This document shows, piece by piece, positions 1 through 8,081 of a stretch of DNA of 15,903 nt (position 1 is its first letter; each line of letters starts with the position of its first letter). A program made the translations under genes and the position numbers. The notes below the pieces were generated by a model. It saw nothing but the letters and a program-made list of their open reading frames with translations. It was not told where the DNA came from and did no database searches. Source of the DNA: JAMLIN01 sp041676645 (GTDB lineage: Bacteria > Pseudomonadota > Gammaproteobacteria > Burkholderiales > Burkholderiaceae_E); assembly GCA_041676645.1 (NCBI GenBank), contig JBAYRO010000074.1, positions 1 to 15,903 on the forward strand, given 5' to 3'.

Positions 1-1340
1 CCGGAATAGGTGTGCTCGGCGGTGAAGCGCACCTCGATGAATTCGATCGCCTGGATGTCGCAATCGTTGACCACGAGCGAATCGCTGACGGCGTCGGCGA
101 GGCTGTTGTCGGGGATCGGAAGCCCGGGGTTGCGGGCCTCGAACTGGCAGGACTTCTGCTCCGCGCTGCCGCCGACCGTCGCCCAGCCGGGGGCCGCCGC
201 CACGGCCGCCGCGGCGTCGACGGTGCCGAAACCGAATTCCGGGTGGTGCCACAGCCCGAAATTCTCGCTCCAGCCGGCGTTGTCGGGCGAATTGCGCCGG
301 GCGGTGCTGGCGAGGATCAGTTGCACATCACGCCAGCTGAGCTGCGGGTTGGCCTGCAGCATCAGGGCAACGGTTCCCGAGACCATCGGCGAGCTTGCCG
401 AGGTGCCGGTGAAATCCCCGATGTAGCGGTTGTCCAGCCCCGTGGTGGTGATCGCGCTGCGGGTATTGCTCGACGGTGCGCAGACCAGCACGTTGGCGCC
501 GGTTTCACCGTACCAGGGCCGCTCGCCATTGTCGTCGACCGCGCAGACGGTGATCTGGCCACGCTTGTTCACATAGCCGTCGAAGTTGGCATTGTCCCTG
601 ACGAATCCCCCGTTGCCTGCCGGAAAGACGAAGATCGATCCGAGCCCGTCCCGGCCGTGGGCGAGCCCCTGCTCGATCGTGTTGTCGAAGCTCGCATCCG
701 ACGGCCAGAGGGCGCCGCCGTCGGGCGAGCCCCAGCTGTTGGCGTAGATCGCGTTGACCCGGCGCTGGTAGCCGAGCGCATGCGCGATGTCGGCATCCAT
801 GTTGGTCGAGAGCGGATTGAGGCCGACCATCGAAGCCGCCGGCGCCACGCCGGCGCCGCCGATCGCGTTGCCGCCGCGCGCCGCGACGATCCCGGCGACC
901 GCGGTGCCATGCACGTTGCCGGCGCCGCAGGGCAGGGGGTAGTCGCTGCCGAAATGCTCGCCGGGCCGGTAGTTGAAGCTGCCGCCGGCCACGACGTTGG
1001 GCAGCAGGTCTTCATGGACGACTTCGATGCCGCTGTCGACGATGGCCACCCGTACCCCCGTGCCATCGGCTTGCGCCCAGGCGTCGGTGATGCGCAGGTC
1101 CTCGCCCGGCGTCCCGCCGCTCTGGCCGGTATTGACGAGATGCCATAGCGAGTCGAGCAGCGGGTCGGGGCCGGTGCGTGGTTCGGGCGGATCCGTCAGG
1201 AAATACGCTTGCGCGCAGTCCGCCTCGTTCAGGCGCTGCGTATCCGCCCGGTCGCCCCCGCCTCCGCTTCCGCAGGCGGCCAGGATGAGCGACGCACAGG
1301 CGACAAGGGCGGCCGACAGGCCTTGCGGGACTTGGGGCAT
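1..1340 (-). CDS. S8 (kexin/subtilisin-like) serine protease lipoprotein, partial at C-terminus
   Basis: Secreted, probably membrane-anchored endopeptidase; 446 complete codons are present and the gene continues past the left edge. The start (codon at 1338-1340) gives a lipoprotein signal peptide: a hydrophobic stretch ending in lipobox LILAAC with Cys23, followed by a Gly-rich linker. A WHLVNTGQSGGTPG segment near residues 66-79 opens the catalytic domain as in furin/kexin-type enzymes. The triad is complete: Asp102 (VAIVDSG), His144 (HGTAVAG) and Ser314 (GTSASSPM), with oxyanion-hole Asn243 (FPAGN). From about residue 400 the sequence (NPGLPIPDNS, then IEVRFTAEHTYS) resembles the start of a proprotein-convertase P-domain. 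Only about 40 residues separate the lipobox from the catalytic domain, so there is no room for a normal prodomain. Substrate unknown. It is divergent from the pyruvate carboxylase gene, with 194 bp between them. The family call is firm; the P-domain call is likely but cut off. Confidence 0.9.
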   Translation of the reverse strand, partial: MPQVPQGLSAALVACASLILAACGSGGGGDRADTQRLNEADCAQAYFLTDPPEPRTGPDPLLDSLWHLVNTGQSGGTPGEDLRITDAWAQADGTGVRVAIVDSGIEVVHEDLLPNVVAGGSFNYRPGEHFGSDYPLPCGAGNVHGTAVAGIVAARGGNAIGGAGVAPAASMVGLNPLSTNMDADIAHALGYQRRVNAIYANSWGSPDGGALWPSDASFDNTIEQGLAHGRDGLGSIFVFPAGNGGFVRDNANFDGYVNKRGQITVCAVDDNGERPWYGETGANVLVCAPSSNTRSAITTTGLDNRYIGDFTGTSASSPMVSGTVALMLQANPQLSWRDVQLILASTARRNSPDNAGWSENFGLWHHPEFGFGTVDAAAAVAAAPGWATVGGSAEQKSCQFEARNPGLPIPDNSLADAVSDSLVVNDCDIQAIEFIEVRFTAEHTYS

Positions 1341-1455
1341 CGAGCTTGGGGCTGGCTGGTCCGGATGCCGAAGTGTAAGGGTTTTGGGCCCGGTCCATCG
1401 CGCCTGCGTCGGCCAGGCCAGCGGAAGGCGCTTGCCGATCGGGTCCGGCGCCGGT

Positions 1456-1464
1456 TGCTATCAT
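1456..1464 (+). promoter_or_regulatory. Candidate extended -10 element upstream of pyc
   Basis: TGCTATCAT (TGn followed by TATCAT) lies 70 bp upstream of the pyc start, in the 194-bp divergent gap. No convincing -35 hexamer sits at 16-18 bp spacing; TTGCCG at 1432-1437 is too far away. It fits an extended -10 sigma-70 type promoter, but one short match in a GC-rich gap is weak evidence. I see no other clear structure between the protease and pyc. Confidence 0.25.
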
Positions 1465-1534
1465 CCCTGCGATCGAACATCCGCCCAGGCTCGCCTTCCG
1501 GGTGAGCCCTCCATCCCTTCTTCCTGGAACGTCC

Positions 1535-4500
1535 ATGCCCCGCATCCAGACCCTGCTCGTGGCCAACCGTTCGGAGATCGCGATCCGCGTGATGCGCGCC
1601 GCGGCCGAGATGGGTATCCGGACCGTCGCGATCTATTCGCACGAGGACCGCTTCTCGCTGCATCGCTTCAAGGCCGACGAAAGCTACCAGGTCGGCGACG
1701 GCAAGAAGCCCCTGCAGGCCTACCTCGATATCGACGACATCATCCGGGTCGCCCGACTCGCGAAGGCCGATGCGATCCATCCGGGTTACGGCTTCCTGTC
1801 GGAGAACCCGGATTTCGCACGCGCCTGCCGCAAGGCCGGCATCGTCTTCGTTGGTCCCGACCCCGAGGTCATGACCACCCTGGGCAACAAGGTCTCGGCC
1901 CGCAATGCGGCGGTCGCCGCCGGGGTCCCGGTCATGCCGGCCACGCCGCCGTTGCCGCGCGACACCGGGGAGGCGAAGCGACTCGCGGCCGAGGTCGGCT
2001 ACCCCCTGATGCTCAAGGCGAGCTGGGGCGGCGGCGGTCGCGGCATGCGCGTGATCGAGAGCGAGGCCGAGCTCGAGCCGCAGATCGAGGTGGCCCGCCG
2101 CGAGGCGGCCGCGGCCTTCGGCAACGACGAGGTCTACCTGGAGAAGCTGGTGCGCCAGGCTCGCCATGTCGAGGTCCAGCTGCTCGGCGACAAGCACGGC
2201 AACCTGGTGCACCTGTTCGAGCGCGACTGCTCGGTGCAGCGGCGCAACCAGAAGGTGGTCGAGCGTGCCCCGGCGCCGTATCTCGACGATGCGACCCGCG
2301 GCGCCCTGTGCGATGCGGCGCTGGCCCTGGGCAGGGCGGTGGGCTACAGCAATGCCGGCACGGTCGAGTTCCTGATGGATGCCGACAGCGGCGAGTTCTA
2401 TTTCATCGAAGTCAATCCCCGCATCCAGGTCGAGCATACCGTGACCGAGGAGGTCACCGGGATCGACATCGTCAAGGCGCAGCTCTCGATCGCGCACGGC
2501 GCCCGGATCGGCACGGCCGATTGCCCGGTGCCGCTGCAGGCGGACATCCGGCTCAACGGCCACGCGCTGCAATGCCGGGTGACCACCGAGGATCCCGAGA
2601 AGAACTTCACCCCCGACTACGGCCGCATCCAGGCCTATCGCAGCGCCTCGGGATTCGGCATCCGGCTCGATGGCGGCACCGCCTATTCCGGCGCGGTGAT
2701 CACGCCCTACTATGATTCGCTGCTGGTCAAGGTGACCGCCTGGGCGCAGCGCGCCGACGAGGCGATCCGGCGCATGGACCGGGCCCTGCGGGAGTTCCGC
2801 ATCCGCGGCGTGGCGACCAACCTGCAGTTCGTCGAGAACGTCATCAAGCATCCGGATTTCATCGCCGGGCGGATCACCACCCGTTTCATCGACGACACAC
2901 CGGAGCTTTTCCGCTTCGCCAAGCCGCGCGACCGTGCCTCGCGGCTGCTGCGCTACATCACCGACGTCACGGTCAACGGCCATCCGGACATGGCCGGGCG
3001 GACCGCGCCCGATCTCACGCACTACCACCTGGCGCTGCCGGCGGTCGATGTCGCCGGCCCGGTGCCGGCGGGCAGCCGCGATCGACTGCGCGAGCTGGGA
3101 CCGGAGAAGTTCGCCCGGTGGATGCTCGACGAGCCGCGGGTGCTGCTCACCGACACCTCGATGCGCGACGCCCATCAGTCGCTCTTCGCCACCCGGATGC
3201 GAACCATCGACATGGCGCGGATCGCGCCGTACTACGCCCGCCTGCTGCCCGGCCTGTTCTCGGTCGAATGCTGGGGCGGCGCCACCTTCGACGTGGCGAT
3301 GCGCTTCCTCAAGGAGGATCCCTGGCAGCGGCTCGGCGAACTGCGCGAGGCGATGCCCAATCTCCTGCTGCAGATGCTGCTGCGCGGCAGCAATGCCGTC
3401 GGCTATACCAACTACGCCGACAACGTCGTGCGGCACTTCGTCGCGCAGGCCGCGCGCAGCGGGGTCGATCTCTTCCGTGTCTTCGACTCGCTCAACTGGG
3501 TCGAGAACATGCGGGTATCGATCGATGCGGTGCGCGAAGCGGGCGCGCTGTGCGAGGGCGCGATCTGCTATACCGCCGATCTCTTCGATACGTCGCGACC
3601 CAAGTACGACCTGGCCTACTACGTGGGGATCGCGAAGCAGTTGCGCGCGGCCGGCGTCAATGTGCTGGGCATCAAGGACATGGCGGGCGTCTGTCGTCCG
3701 CGCGCCGCCGAACTGCTCGTGCGCACCCTGAAGGAGGAAACCGGGCTGCCGGTGCACTTCCATACGCACGACACCAGCGGGATCTCCGCGGCGTCGGTGC
3801 TGGCGGCGATCGCCGGCGGCGCCGATGCGGTCGACGGCGCGATGGACGCGATGAGCGGACTCACCTCCCAGCCCAATCTCAATGCGATCGTCGCCGCGCT
3901 CGAGGGCTCGCCGCGCGATCCGGCCGCCCCCGGCGGCGTCGACCCGGAAGCGATGCGCGAGATCGCCCACTACTGGGAAGGTATCCGCAGGCTCTACGCC
4001 CCGTTCGAGTCGGACATCCGCTCGGGTACCGCCGATGTCTATCGCCACGAGATGCCGGGCGGACAGTACACCAACCTGCGCGAGCAGGCCCGCTCGATGG
4101 GCCTCGACCATCGCTGGCCCGAGGTGGCCCGCGCCTATGCCGAGGTCAACCGGCTGTTCGGCGACATCGTCAAGGTGACGCCGACTTCGAAGGTGGTCGG
4201 CGATCTCGCGATCTTCATGGTCGCCAACGACCTCGAGCCTTCGGAGGTGGTCGACCCGGCGCGCGAGATCGCGTTTCCCGAATCGGTGGTGGCGCTGTTT
4301 CGCGGCGAACTCGGCTTTCCTCCCGACGGATTCCCGCAGGCCCTGGCGCGCAAGGTCCTGCGCGGCGATCCGCCCGAACCCTACCGGCCCGGCGACCGGA
4401 TCGCGCCGGTCGATCTCGGCGCGGCGCGCGCCGAAGCCGAGAAGGCGGCCGAGCGCCAGGTGTCCGAGACCGAGTTCTGCTCCTACCTGATGTATCCGAA

Positions 4501-4990
4501 GGTCTTCCAGGACTACGCCGAGCACCGGCGTACCAATGGCGACGTCAGCCGCCTGCCCACGCAGGCATTCTTCTACGGAATGCGCGAGCGTGACGAGATC
4601 GCGGTCGAGATCGACCAGGGCAAGACCCTGGTGATCCGGATGCAGGGCACGGCGCCGGCCGAGGACGAGGGCGGCGTACGGGCCTTCTACGAACTCAACG
4701 GCCAGCCGCGCACCTCCCGCGTGCAGGAGGCGGGGGCGAAGCAGGCGCCACGGCGGGCGCGCGCCGATCCCGAGGATCCGGACCATGTCGCCGCCCCGAT
4801 GCCGGGCATGATCGTCACCGTGTCGGTCAAGCCGGGCCAGCGGGTCGGCGCCGGCGATCCGCTGCTGTCGATCGAGGCGATGAAGATGGAGACGCAGATC
4901 CGGGCCGAGCGCGACTGCACCGTGAAGGCGCTGCATGTGAAACCGGGCGAAACAGTGGAGGCACGGGATCTCCTGCTCGAGATCGAGTGA
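1535..4990 (+). CDS. pyc: Pyruvate carboxylase (single-chain, biotin-dependent)
   Basis: Carboxylates pyruvate to oxaloacetate using ATP, bicarbonate and covalently bound biotin; an anaplerotic cytoplasmic enzyme. At 1151 aa it has the usual length and all domains in order. The biotin carboxylase (about 1-450) has the ATP-grasp Gly-rich loop LKASWGGGGRGMR and the EVNPRIQVEH motif starting at Glu292. The carboxyltransferase (about 530-840) has TDTSMRDAHQS from Thr539, GIKDMAG with Lys714 (the residue carbamylated in this family) and metal ligands His743/His745 in HFHTHD. A C-terminal biotinyl domain carries EAMKM with biotin-accepting Lys1117. The ATG at 1535 was chosen because MPRIQTLLVANRSEIAIRV begins as family members do; an in-frame GTG at 1502 would add 11 poorly conserved residues. 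The ribosome binding site is weak. Carboxyltransferase motifs for pyruvate rather than acyl-CoA exclude acetyl- or propionyl-CoA carboxylase. Confidence 0.97.
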   Translation: MPRIQTLLVANRSEIAIRVMRAAAEMGIRTVAIYSHEDRFSLHRFKADESYQVGDGKKPLQAYLDIDDIIRVARLAKADAIHPGYGFLSENPDFARACRKAGIVFVGPDPEVMTTLGNKVSARNAAVAAGVPVMPATPPLPRDTGEAKRLAAEVGYPLMLKASWGGGGRGMRVIESEAELEPQIEVARREAAAAFGNDEVYLEKLVRQARHVEVQLLGDKHGNLVHLFERDCSVQRRNQKVVERAPAPYLDDATRGALCDAALALGRAVGYSNAGTVEFLMDADSGEFYFIEVNPRIQVEHTVTEEVTGIDIVKAQLSIAHGARIGTADCPVPLQADIRLNGHALQCRVTTEDPEKNFTPDYGRIQAYRSASGFGIRLDGGTAYSGAVITPYYDSLLVKVTAWAQRADEAIRRMDRALREFRIRGVATNLQFVENVIKHPDFIAGRITTRFIDDTPELFRFAKPRDRASRLLRYITDVTVNGHPDMAGRTAPDLTHYHLALPAVDVAGPVPAGSRDRLRELGPEKFARWMLDEPRVLLTDTSMRDAHQSLFATRMRTIDMARIAPYYARLLPGLFSVECWGGATFDVAMRFLKEDPWQRLGELREAMPNLLLQMLLRGSNAVGYTNYADNVVRHFVAQAARSGVDLFRVFDSLNWVENMRVSIDAVREAGALCEGAICYTADLFDTSRPKYDLAYYVGIAKQLRAAGVNVLGIKDMAGVCRPRAAELLVRTLKEETGLPVHFHTHDTSGISAASVLAAIAGGADAVDGAMDAMSGLTSQPNLNAIVAALEGSPRDPAAPGGVDPEAMREIAHYWEGIRRLYAPFESDIRSGTADVYRHEMPGGQYTNLREQARSMGLDHRWPEVARAYAEVNRLFGDIVKVTPTSKVVGDLAIFMVANDLEPSEVVDPAREIAFPESVVALFRGELGFPPDGFPQALARKVLRGDPPEPYRPGDRIAPVDLGAARAEAEKAAERQVSETEFCSYLMYPKVFQDYAEHRRTNGDVSRLPTQAFFYGMRERDEIAVEIDQGKTLVIRMQGTAPAEDEGGVRAFYELNGQPRTSRVQEAGAKQAPRRARADPEDPDHVAAPMPGMIVTVSVKPGQRVGAGDPLLSIEAMKMETQIRAERDCTVKALHVKPGETVEARDLLLEIE

Positions 4991-5028
4991 GCGCCCTTGA
5001 TGAAAACCGCAGTAGTGATGGCGGAAAA

Positions 5029-5045
5029 GCTTAAGTAGAGTAAGC
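5029..5045. promoter_or_regulatory. Dyad GCTTA-N7-TAAGC, candidate operator of the TRAP operon
   Basis: A perfect 5-bp inverted repeat with a 7-bp spacer lies in the AT-richer part of the 129-bp gap before dctP. A TAGAGT hexamer (5036-5041) inside it could serve as a -10 element, although no good -35 is visible. MarR-family proteins typically bind short AT-rich dyads overlapping promoters, and a marR gene ends this operon, so this is the best visible operator candidate. The assignment is inference. Confidence 0.3.
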
Positions 5046-5082
5046 ATTGTCCGATCGATGCGCCCCGGCGCGAACGACGAGA

Positions 5083-5103
5083 GCGTGCCGTCCCTGAGCA
5101 CGC
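5083..5103 (+). promoter_or_regulatory. Small stem-loop in the dctP leader
   Basis: GCGTGC (5083-5088) pairs with GCACGC (5098-5103) around a 9-nt loop, ending 5 nt before the dctP Shine-Dalgarno sequence. It could stabilise the leader or influence initiation. Six-bp GC stems are common by chance in DNA of this composition. Confidence 0.2.
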
Positions 5104-5108
5104 CCAAC

Positions 5109-5113
5109 GGAGG
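5109..5113 (+). promoter_or_regulatory. Ribosome binding site that decides the dctP start
   Basis: GGAGG is followed directly by an ATG at 5114 and by a second in-frame ATG at 5120. The first leaves no spacing at all, whereas the second has a 6-nt spacer. Translation should therefore begin at 5120. Confidence 0.75.
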
Positions 5114-5119
5114 ATGACA

Positions 5120-6151
5120 ATGCTCAGCAAGTTCGTACGCGCCGGCCTGGTCGGGCTGGCGATCGCGGCCGCCCAGGCGCCCGCGCAGGCGGCCGAGGTC
5201 ACGCTGCGGCTGCATCAGTTCCTGCCGCCGCAGGCCACCATCCCGCGGATGGCGATTAAGCCCTGGGCCGAGAAGATCGAGAAGGAATCCGAGGGCCGCA
5301 TCGAGATCCGGCAGTTCCATGCGATGCAGCTGGGCGGCACGCCCGGCACGCTCTACGACCAGGCCAAGGACGGCGTGGTCGACATCATCTGGACGGTGCT
5401 CGGCTACACGCCGGGACGTTTCCCGAAGGCGGAGGTCTTCGACCTGCCCTTCATGGTGACGACGGCCGAGGCCACTTCGCAGGCTTTCCACGCCTTCTAC
5501 GAGAAGCACCTGACCGACGAGTTCAAGGACGTCAAGGTCCTGGCGGTCCATACGCACGGTCCCGGCCTGCTGCATTCCAAGCAGCCCATCGAGAAGCTCG
5601 AGGACATGCGTGGCGTCAAGATCCGCGGCGGCTCGCGCGTCATCAACGACATGCTCGACAAGCTCGGCTCGACACCGGTCGGCATGCCGGTGACCGGGGT
5701 TTCGGAAGCGCTGTCCAAGGGCGTGATCGATGCCACCACGATTCCCTGGGAAGTGACCATCGCCTTCAAGGTGCCGGAGCTCGTCGAGAACCACACCGGC
5801 TTCGCCGGCGGCCATGGCCTGTACACCGCCACCTTCGTGTTCGCGATGAACCAGGCGAGCTACGACAAGCTGCCCGATGACCTCAAGAAGGTGATCGACG
5901 ACAACTCCGGGATCGAACTGGCGGCCGCGTTCGGCCGGGCCATGGATGCCGGCGACGAGGTCGGCATCGAGTTCGCGCGAAAACTCGGCAACAACATCAT
6001 CACCCTCGATGATGCCGAGACGAAGCGCTGGCAGGATGCGGCGCAACCGGTGATCGACGACTGGACCAAGGCCGCCGATGCCGCCGGCATCGAAGGCACC
6101 GTCCTCTATCGGGACGCGGTCGAACTCGTCCGCAAGTACGGCGCGCAGTAG
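5120..6151 (+). CDS. dctP: TRAP transporter substrate-binding protein, DctP family
   Basis: Periplasmic receptor that captures an organic acid and delivers it to the DctQM membrane complex for sodium- or proton-driven uptake. The 343-aa length is typical. A Sec signal peptide has Lys4/Arg7, a hydrophobic core and cleavage after AQAPAQA near residue 24; the mature chain begins AEVTLRLHQF, the usual first beta strand. The family motif GVKIRGG carries the Arg (about residue 169) that binds substrate carboxylates in known DctP structures, and MQLGGTPGTLYDQAKDGVVDI matches the conserved early region. It is the first gene of a co-directional run with dctQ, dctM and marR. The ligand cannot be read from the sequence; a monocarboxylate or aromatic acid is plausible because of the CoA ligase and CoA-transferase nearby. 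The start is set by GGAGG six bases upstream. Confidence 0.93.
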   Translation: MLSKFVRAGLVGLAIAAAQAPAQAAEVTLRLHQFLPPQATIPRMAIKPWAEKIEKESEGRIEIRQFHAMQLGGTPGTLYDQAKDGVVDIIWTVLGYTPGRFPKAEVFDLPFMVTTAEATSQAFHAFYEKHLTDEFKDVKVLAVHTHGPGLLHSKQPIEKLEDMRGVKIRGGSRVINDMLDKLGSTPVGMPVTGVSEALSKGVIDATTIPWEVTIAFKVPELVENHTGFAGGHGLYTATFVFAMNQASYDKLPDDLKKVIDDNSGIELAAAFGRAMDAGDEVGIEFARKLGNNIITLDDAETKRWQDAAQPVIDDWTKAADAAGIEGTVLYRDAVELVRKYGAQ

Positions 6152-6175
6152 CGGGCCGGGCCGGCCGGGCTGGTG

Positions 6176-6721
6176 ATGGCTGCGCTTTTCCCGATCGCGC
6201 CGGGCGCCGAGCGCCGGGCAGAGCGATGGGTGGAGACCATGTCGTCGATGCTGGCCCGGACCGGCGGCCTTGCCCTTCTCCTGGTCACCGTTGTCGCGGT
6301 GCTCAGCATCGTGGGGCGGCTGCTGATCGACATCGGCCTGGGGCCGGTGCCGGGCGACTTCGAGATCGTCCAGGCGGGCTGCGGCTTCGCGGTCTGCGCC
6401 TTCCTGCCCCTGTGCCAGCTCCGGCGCGGTCATGTCACCGTCGACATCCTCTATACCGGGCTGGCTCCCGGCTGGTCGGCCTGGGCATCGCTCGCGGGCA
6501 ACATCCTCATGACGGCGGCCAGCGCGCTGCTGCTCTGGCGCCTCTGGGTCGGGATGCTCGAGAAGTTCGCCAACGGCGAGACCACCTTCATTCTCGGCAT
6601 GCCGGTCTGGTGGATGTACTCGGTCTGCACGATCGGGCTTACCGCGGCGGTGCTCGCCAGTGCCTACACCGTCTGGCGCAGCATCAACGCGATCGCCTCA
6701 CGGCAGTGGGCGCGGGCATGA
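6176..6721 (+). CDS. dctQ: TRAP transporter small permease, DctQ family
   Basis: Small integral inner-membrane subunit that partners the large permease DctM. About 181 aa with four hydrophobic helices: residues near 27-47 (GGLALLLVTVVAVLSIVGRL), about 60-80, about 100-120 and about 145-165. The QLRRGHVTVDI segment after the second helix is the typical DctQ motif. It starts 24 bp after dctP. The start is uncertain: GTG 6173 and ATG 6176 give an amphipathic N-terminal helix, while ATG 6239 has a GGAG at 6232-6235 but only 3 nt of spacing and would leave a short N-terminus before the first helix. The stop TGA (6719-6721) overlaps an ATG (6718-6720) that opens a 15-codon reading frame leading to dctM. 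Confidence 0.88.
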   Translation: MAALFPIAPGAERRAERWVETMSSMLARTGGLALLLVTVVAVLSIVGRLLIDIGLGPVPGDFEIVQAGCGFAVCAFLPLCQLRRGHVTVDILYTGLAPGWSAWASLAGNILMTAASALLLWRLWVGMLEKFANGETTFILGMPVWWMYSVCTIGLTAAVLASAYTVWRSINAIASRQWARA

Positions 6722-6765
6722 ACCTCGCGCAGCCAGCGGCGGCCGGGAAGGGCGGCCCGCGATGA
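6718..6765 (+). other. 15-codon micro-ORF linking dctQ and dctM
   Basis: ATG at 6718 overlaps the dctQ stop as ATGA. The frame reads MNLAQPAAAGKGGPR and ends in a TGA (6763-6765) that overlaps the dctM start, again as ATGA. Both junctions have the geometry of translational coupling. The peptide has no recognisable function, so any role would be to carry ribosomes from dctQ to dctM, whose own ribosome binding site is poor. It could also be chance. Confidence 0.25.
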
Positions 6766-8081
6766 GCGATCTCGCACTCGGCGCCTGGTCCTTCCCGATG
6801 CTGATGCTGGCGATCTTCCTGCGGGTGCCGATCGGCCTGGCGATGTTGTTGTTCGGCATCTTCGGCACCTGGCTCGTGGTCGGCAGCTGGGTGCCGGTGC
6901 TCTCGCAGCTCAAGTCCTCGACCTTCGACACCTTCTCGAGCTATTCGTTCTCGATCATCCCGCTGTTCCTGCTGATGGGGCAGTTCGCGACCCGTGGCGG
7001 AATGTCCAATGCCCTGTTCTCCGCGGCGGCCGGCTGGCTCGGTCATCGCAAGGGCGGGGTCGGCATGGCGGCGATCGGCGCCTGCGCCGGATTCGGCGCC
7101 ATCTGCGGTTCCTCGCTCGCAACCGCCGCGACCATGGGCAAGGTGGCCTTGCCGGAGCTGCGCCGCTACGGCTACGCCGATTCGCTCGCAACCGGATGCC
7201 TCGCCGCCGGCGGCACCCTCGGGGTGCTGATCCCGCCTTCGGTGGTGCTCGTCATCTACGCGATCCTCGCCGAGGAGAACATCGCGAAGCTCTTCACCGC
7301 CGCGATCATCCCCGGCATCCTCGCGGCGCTGATGTACATGGCGACGATCGGCATCTACGTGCGCCTTCGTCCGGGCTCGGCGGGCGAGACCGAGCCGGTG
7401 CCGATGGCCGAGAGGATCGCGCGGATGCGCAAGGTCTGGCCGGTCGTGATGGTCTTCCTTCTCGTGATCGGGGGCATCAACTTCGGCTGGTTCACCCCGA
7501 CCGAGGGTGCGGCGGTGGGCGCGGCGGCCACCGGCCTGATCGCCGCGGCCAACGGCGGCCTCGACCGGCGCGGCATGTGGGAGTCGATCGAGGAGACGGC
7601 AATCGCGACGGCGATGATCTTCTTCATCATCTTCGGCGCCGGCGCCTACAACACCTTCCTCGCCTTCACGCAGTTGCCGATGGAAGTCGCCGGATGGATC
7701 GCCGAGCGTGGCTACAGTCCCTATGGGGTCCTGGCCCTGATCCTGGCCTGCTACATGGTCTTCGGCTGCTTCATGGATTCGTTGTCGATGATCCTGCTGA
7801 CCATCCCGATCTTCCTGCCCATCGTCACCAGCCTCGACTACGGCCTGCCCAGCGCCGAGTTCGCGATCTGGTTCGGCATCCTGGTGCTCGTGGTCGTCGA
7901 GATGGGACTGATCACGCCGCCGGTGGGGATGAACCTGTTCGTCATCAATTCGGTGGCCGGCAACGTACCGATGGCGGCCACCTTCCGCGGGGTGCTGCCC
8001 TTCGTCGCGACCGACGTGCTGCGCATTTCCCTCCTGGTCCTGTTCCCGGGACTTTCCCTCTGGCTGGTGAGGATGCTGTGA
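6762..8081 (+). CDS. dctM: TRAP transporter large permease, DctM family
   Basis: Inner-membrane transport subunit that moves substrate delivered by DctP, coupled to an ion gradient. 439 aa, close to the family norm, with roughly a dozen hydrophobic segments. Typical DctM signatures include AICGSSLATAATMGKVALPE near residues 115-135, GTLGVLIPPSVVLVIYA near 150-165, MDSLSMILLTIPIFLPIV near 340 and VEMGLITPPVGMNLFVIN near 380. The ATG at 6762 fits the expected N-terminus (SDLALGAWSFPMLMLAIFLRVPIG). An upstream in-frame extension would start inside dctQ and is not membrane-like. The Shine-Dalgarno region is weak (GGAAGGGCGG placed far upstream), consistent with translation coupled to upstream reading. 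The stop overlaps the marR start. Confidence 0.95.
   Translation: MSDLALGAWSFPMLMLAIFLRVPIGLAMLLFGIFGTWLVVGSWVPVLSQLKSSTFDTFSSYSFSIIPLFLLMGQFATRGGMSNALFSAAAGWLGHRKGGVGMAAIGACAGFGAICGSSLATAATMGKVALPELRRYGYADSLATGCLAAGGTLGVLIPPSVVLVIYAILAEENIAKLFTAAIIPGILAALMYMATIGIYVRLRPGSAGETEPVPMAERIARMRKVWPVVMVFLLVIGGINFGWFTPTEGAAVGAAATGLIAAANGGLDRRGMWESIEETAIATAMIFFIIFGAGAYNTFLAFTQLPMEVAGWIAERGYSPYGVLALILACYMVFGCFMDSLSMILLTIPIFLPIVTSLDYGLPSAEFAIWFGILVLVVVEMGLITPPVGMNLFVINSVAGNVPMAATFRGVLPFVATDVLRISLLVLFPGLSLWLVRML

Noticed and set aside
12..1148. Plus-strand open frame opposite the S8 protease
   Set aside because: The opposite strand has signal peptide, lipobox and a complete catalytic triad in one frame, so the plus-strand frame is a shadow.
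6152..6175. GC-rich stretch between dctP and dctQ as an attenuator hairpin
   Set aside because: Repeated GGCC/CCGG words allow several short pairings, but no stem is clearly better than chance in this composition.
1229..6433. A 1734-codon open frame on the minus strand opposite pyc and dctP
   Set aside because: Translation is rich in Arg, Ala, Gly, His and Asp without domain structure, and it lies antisense to two clearly recognised genes. Stop codons are rare in this phase of GC-rich coding DNA, so it is a shadow.
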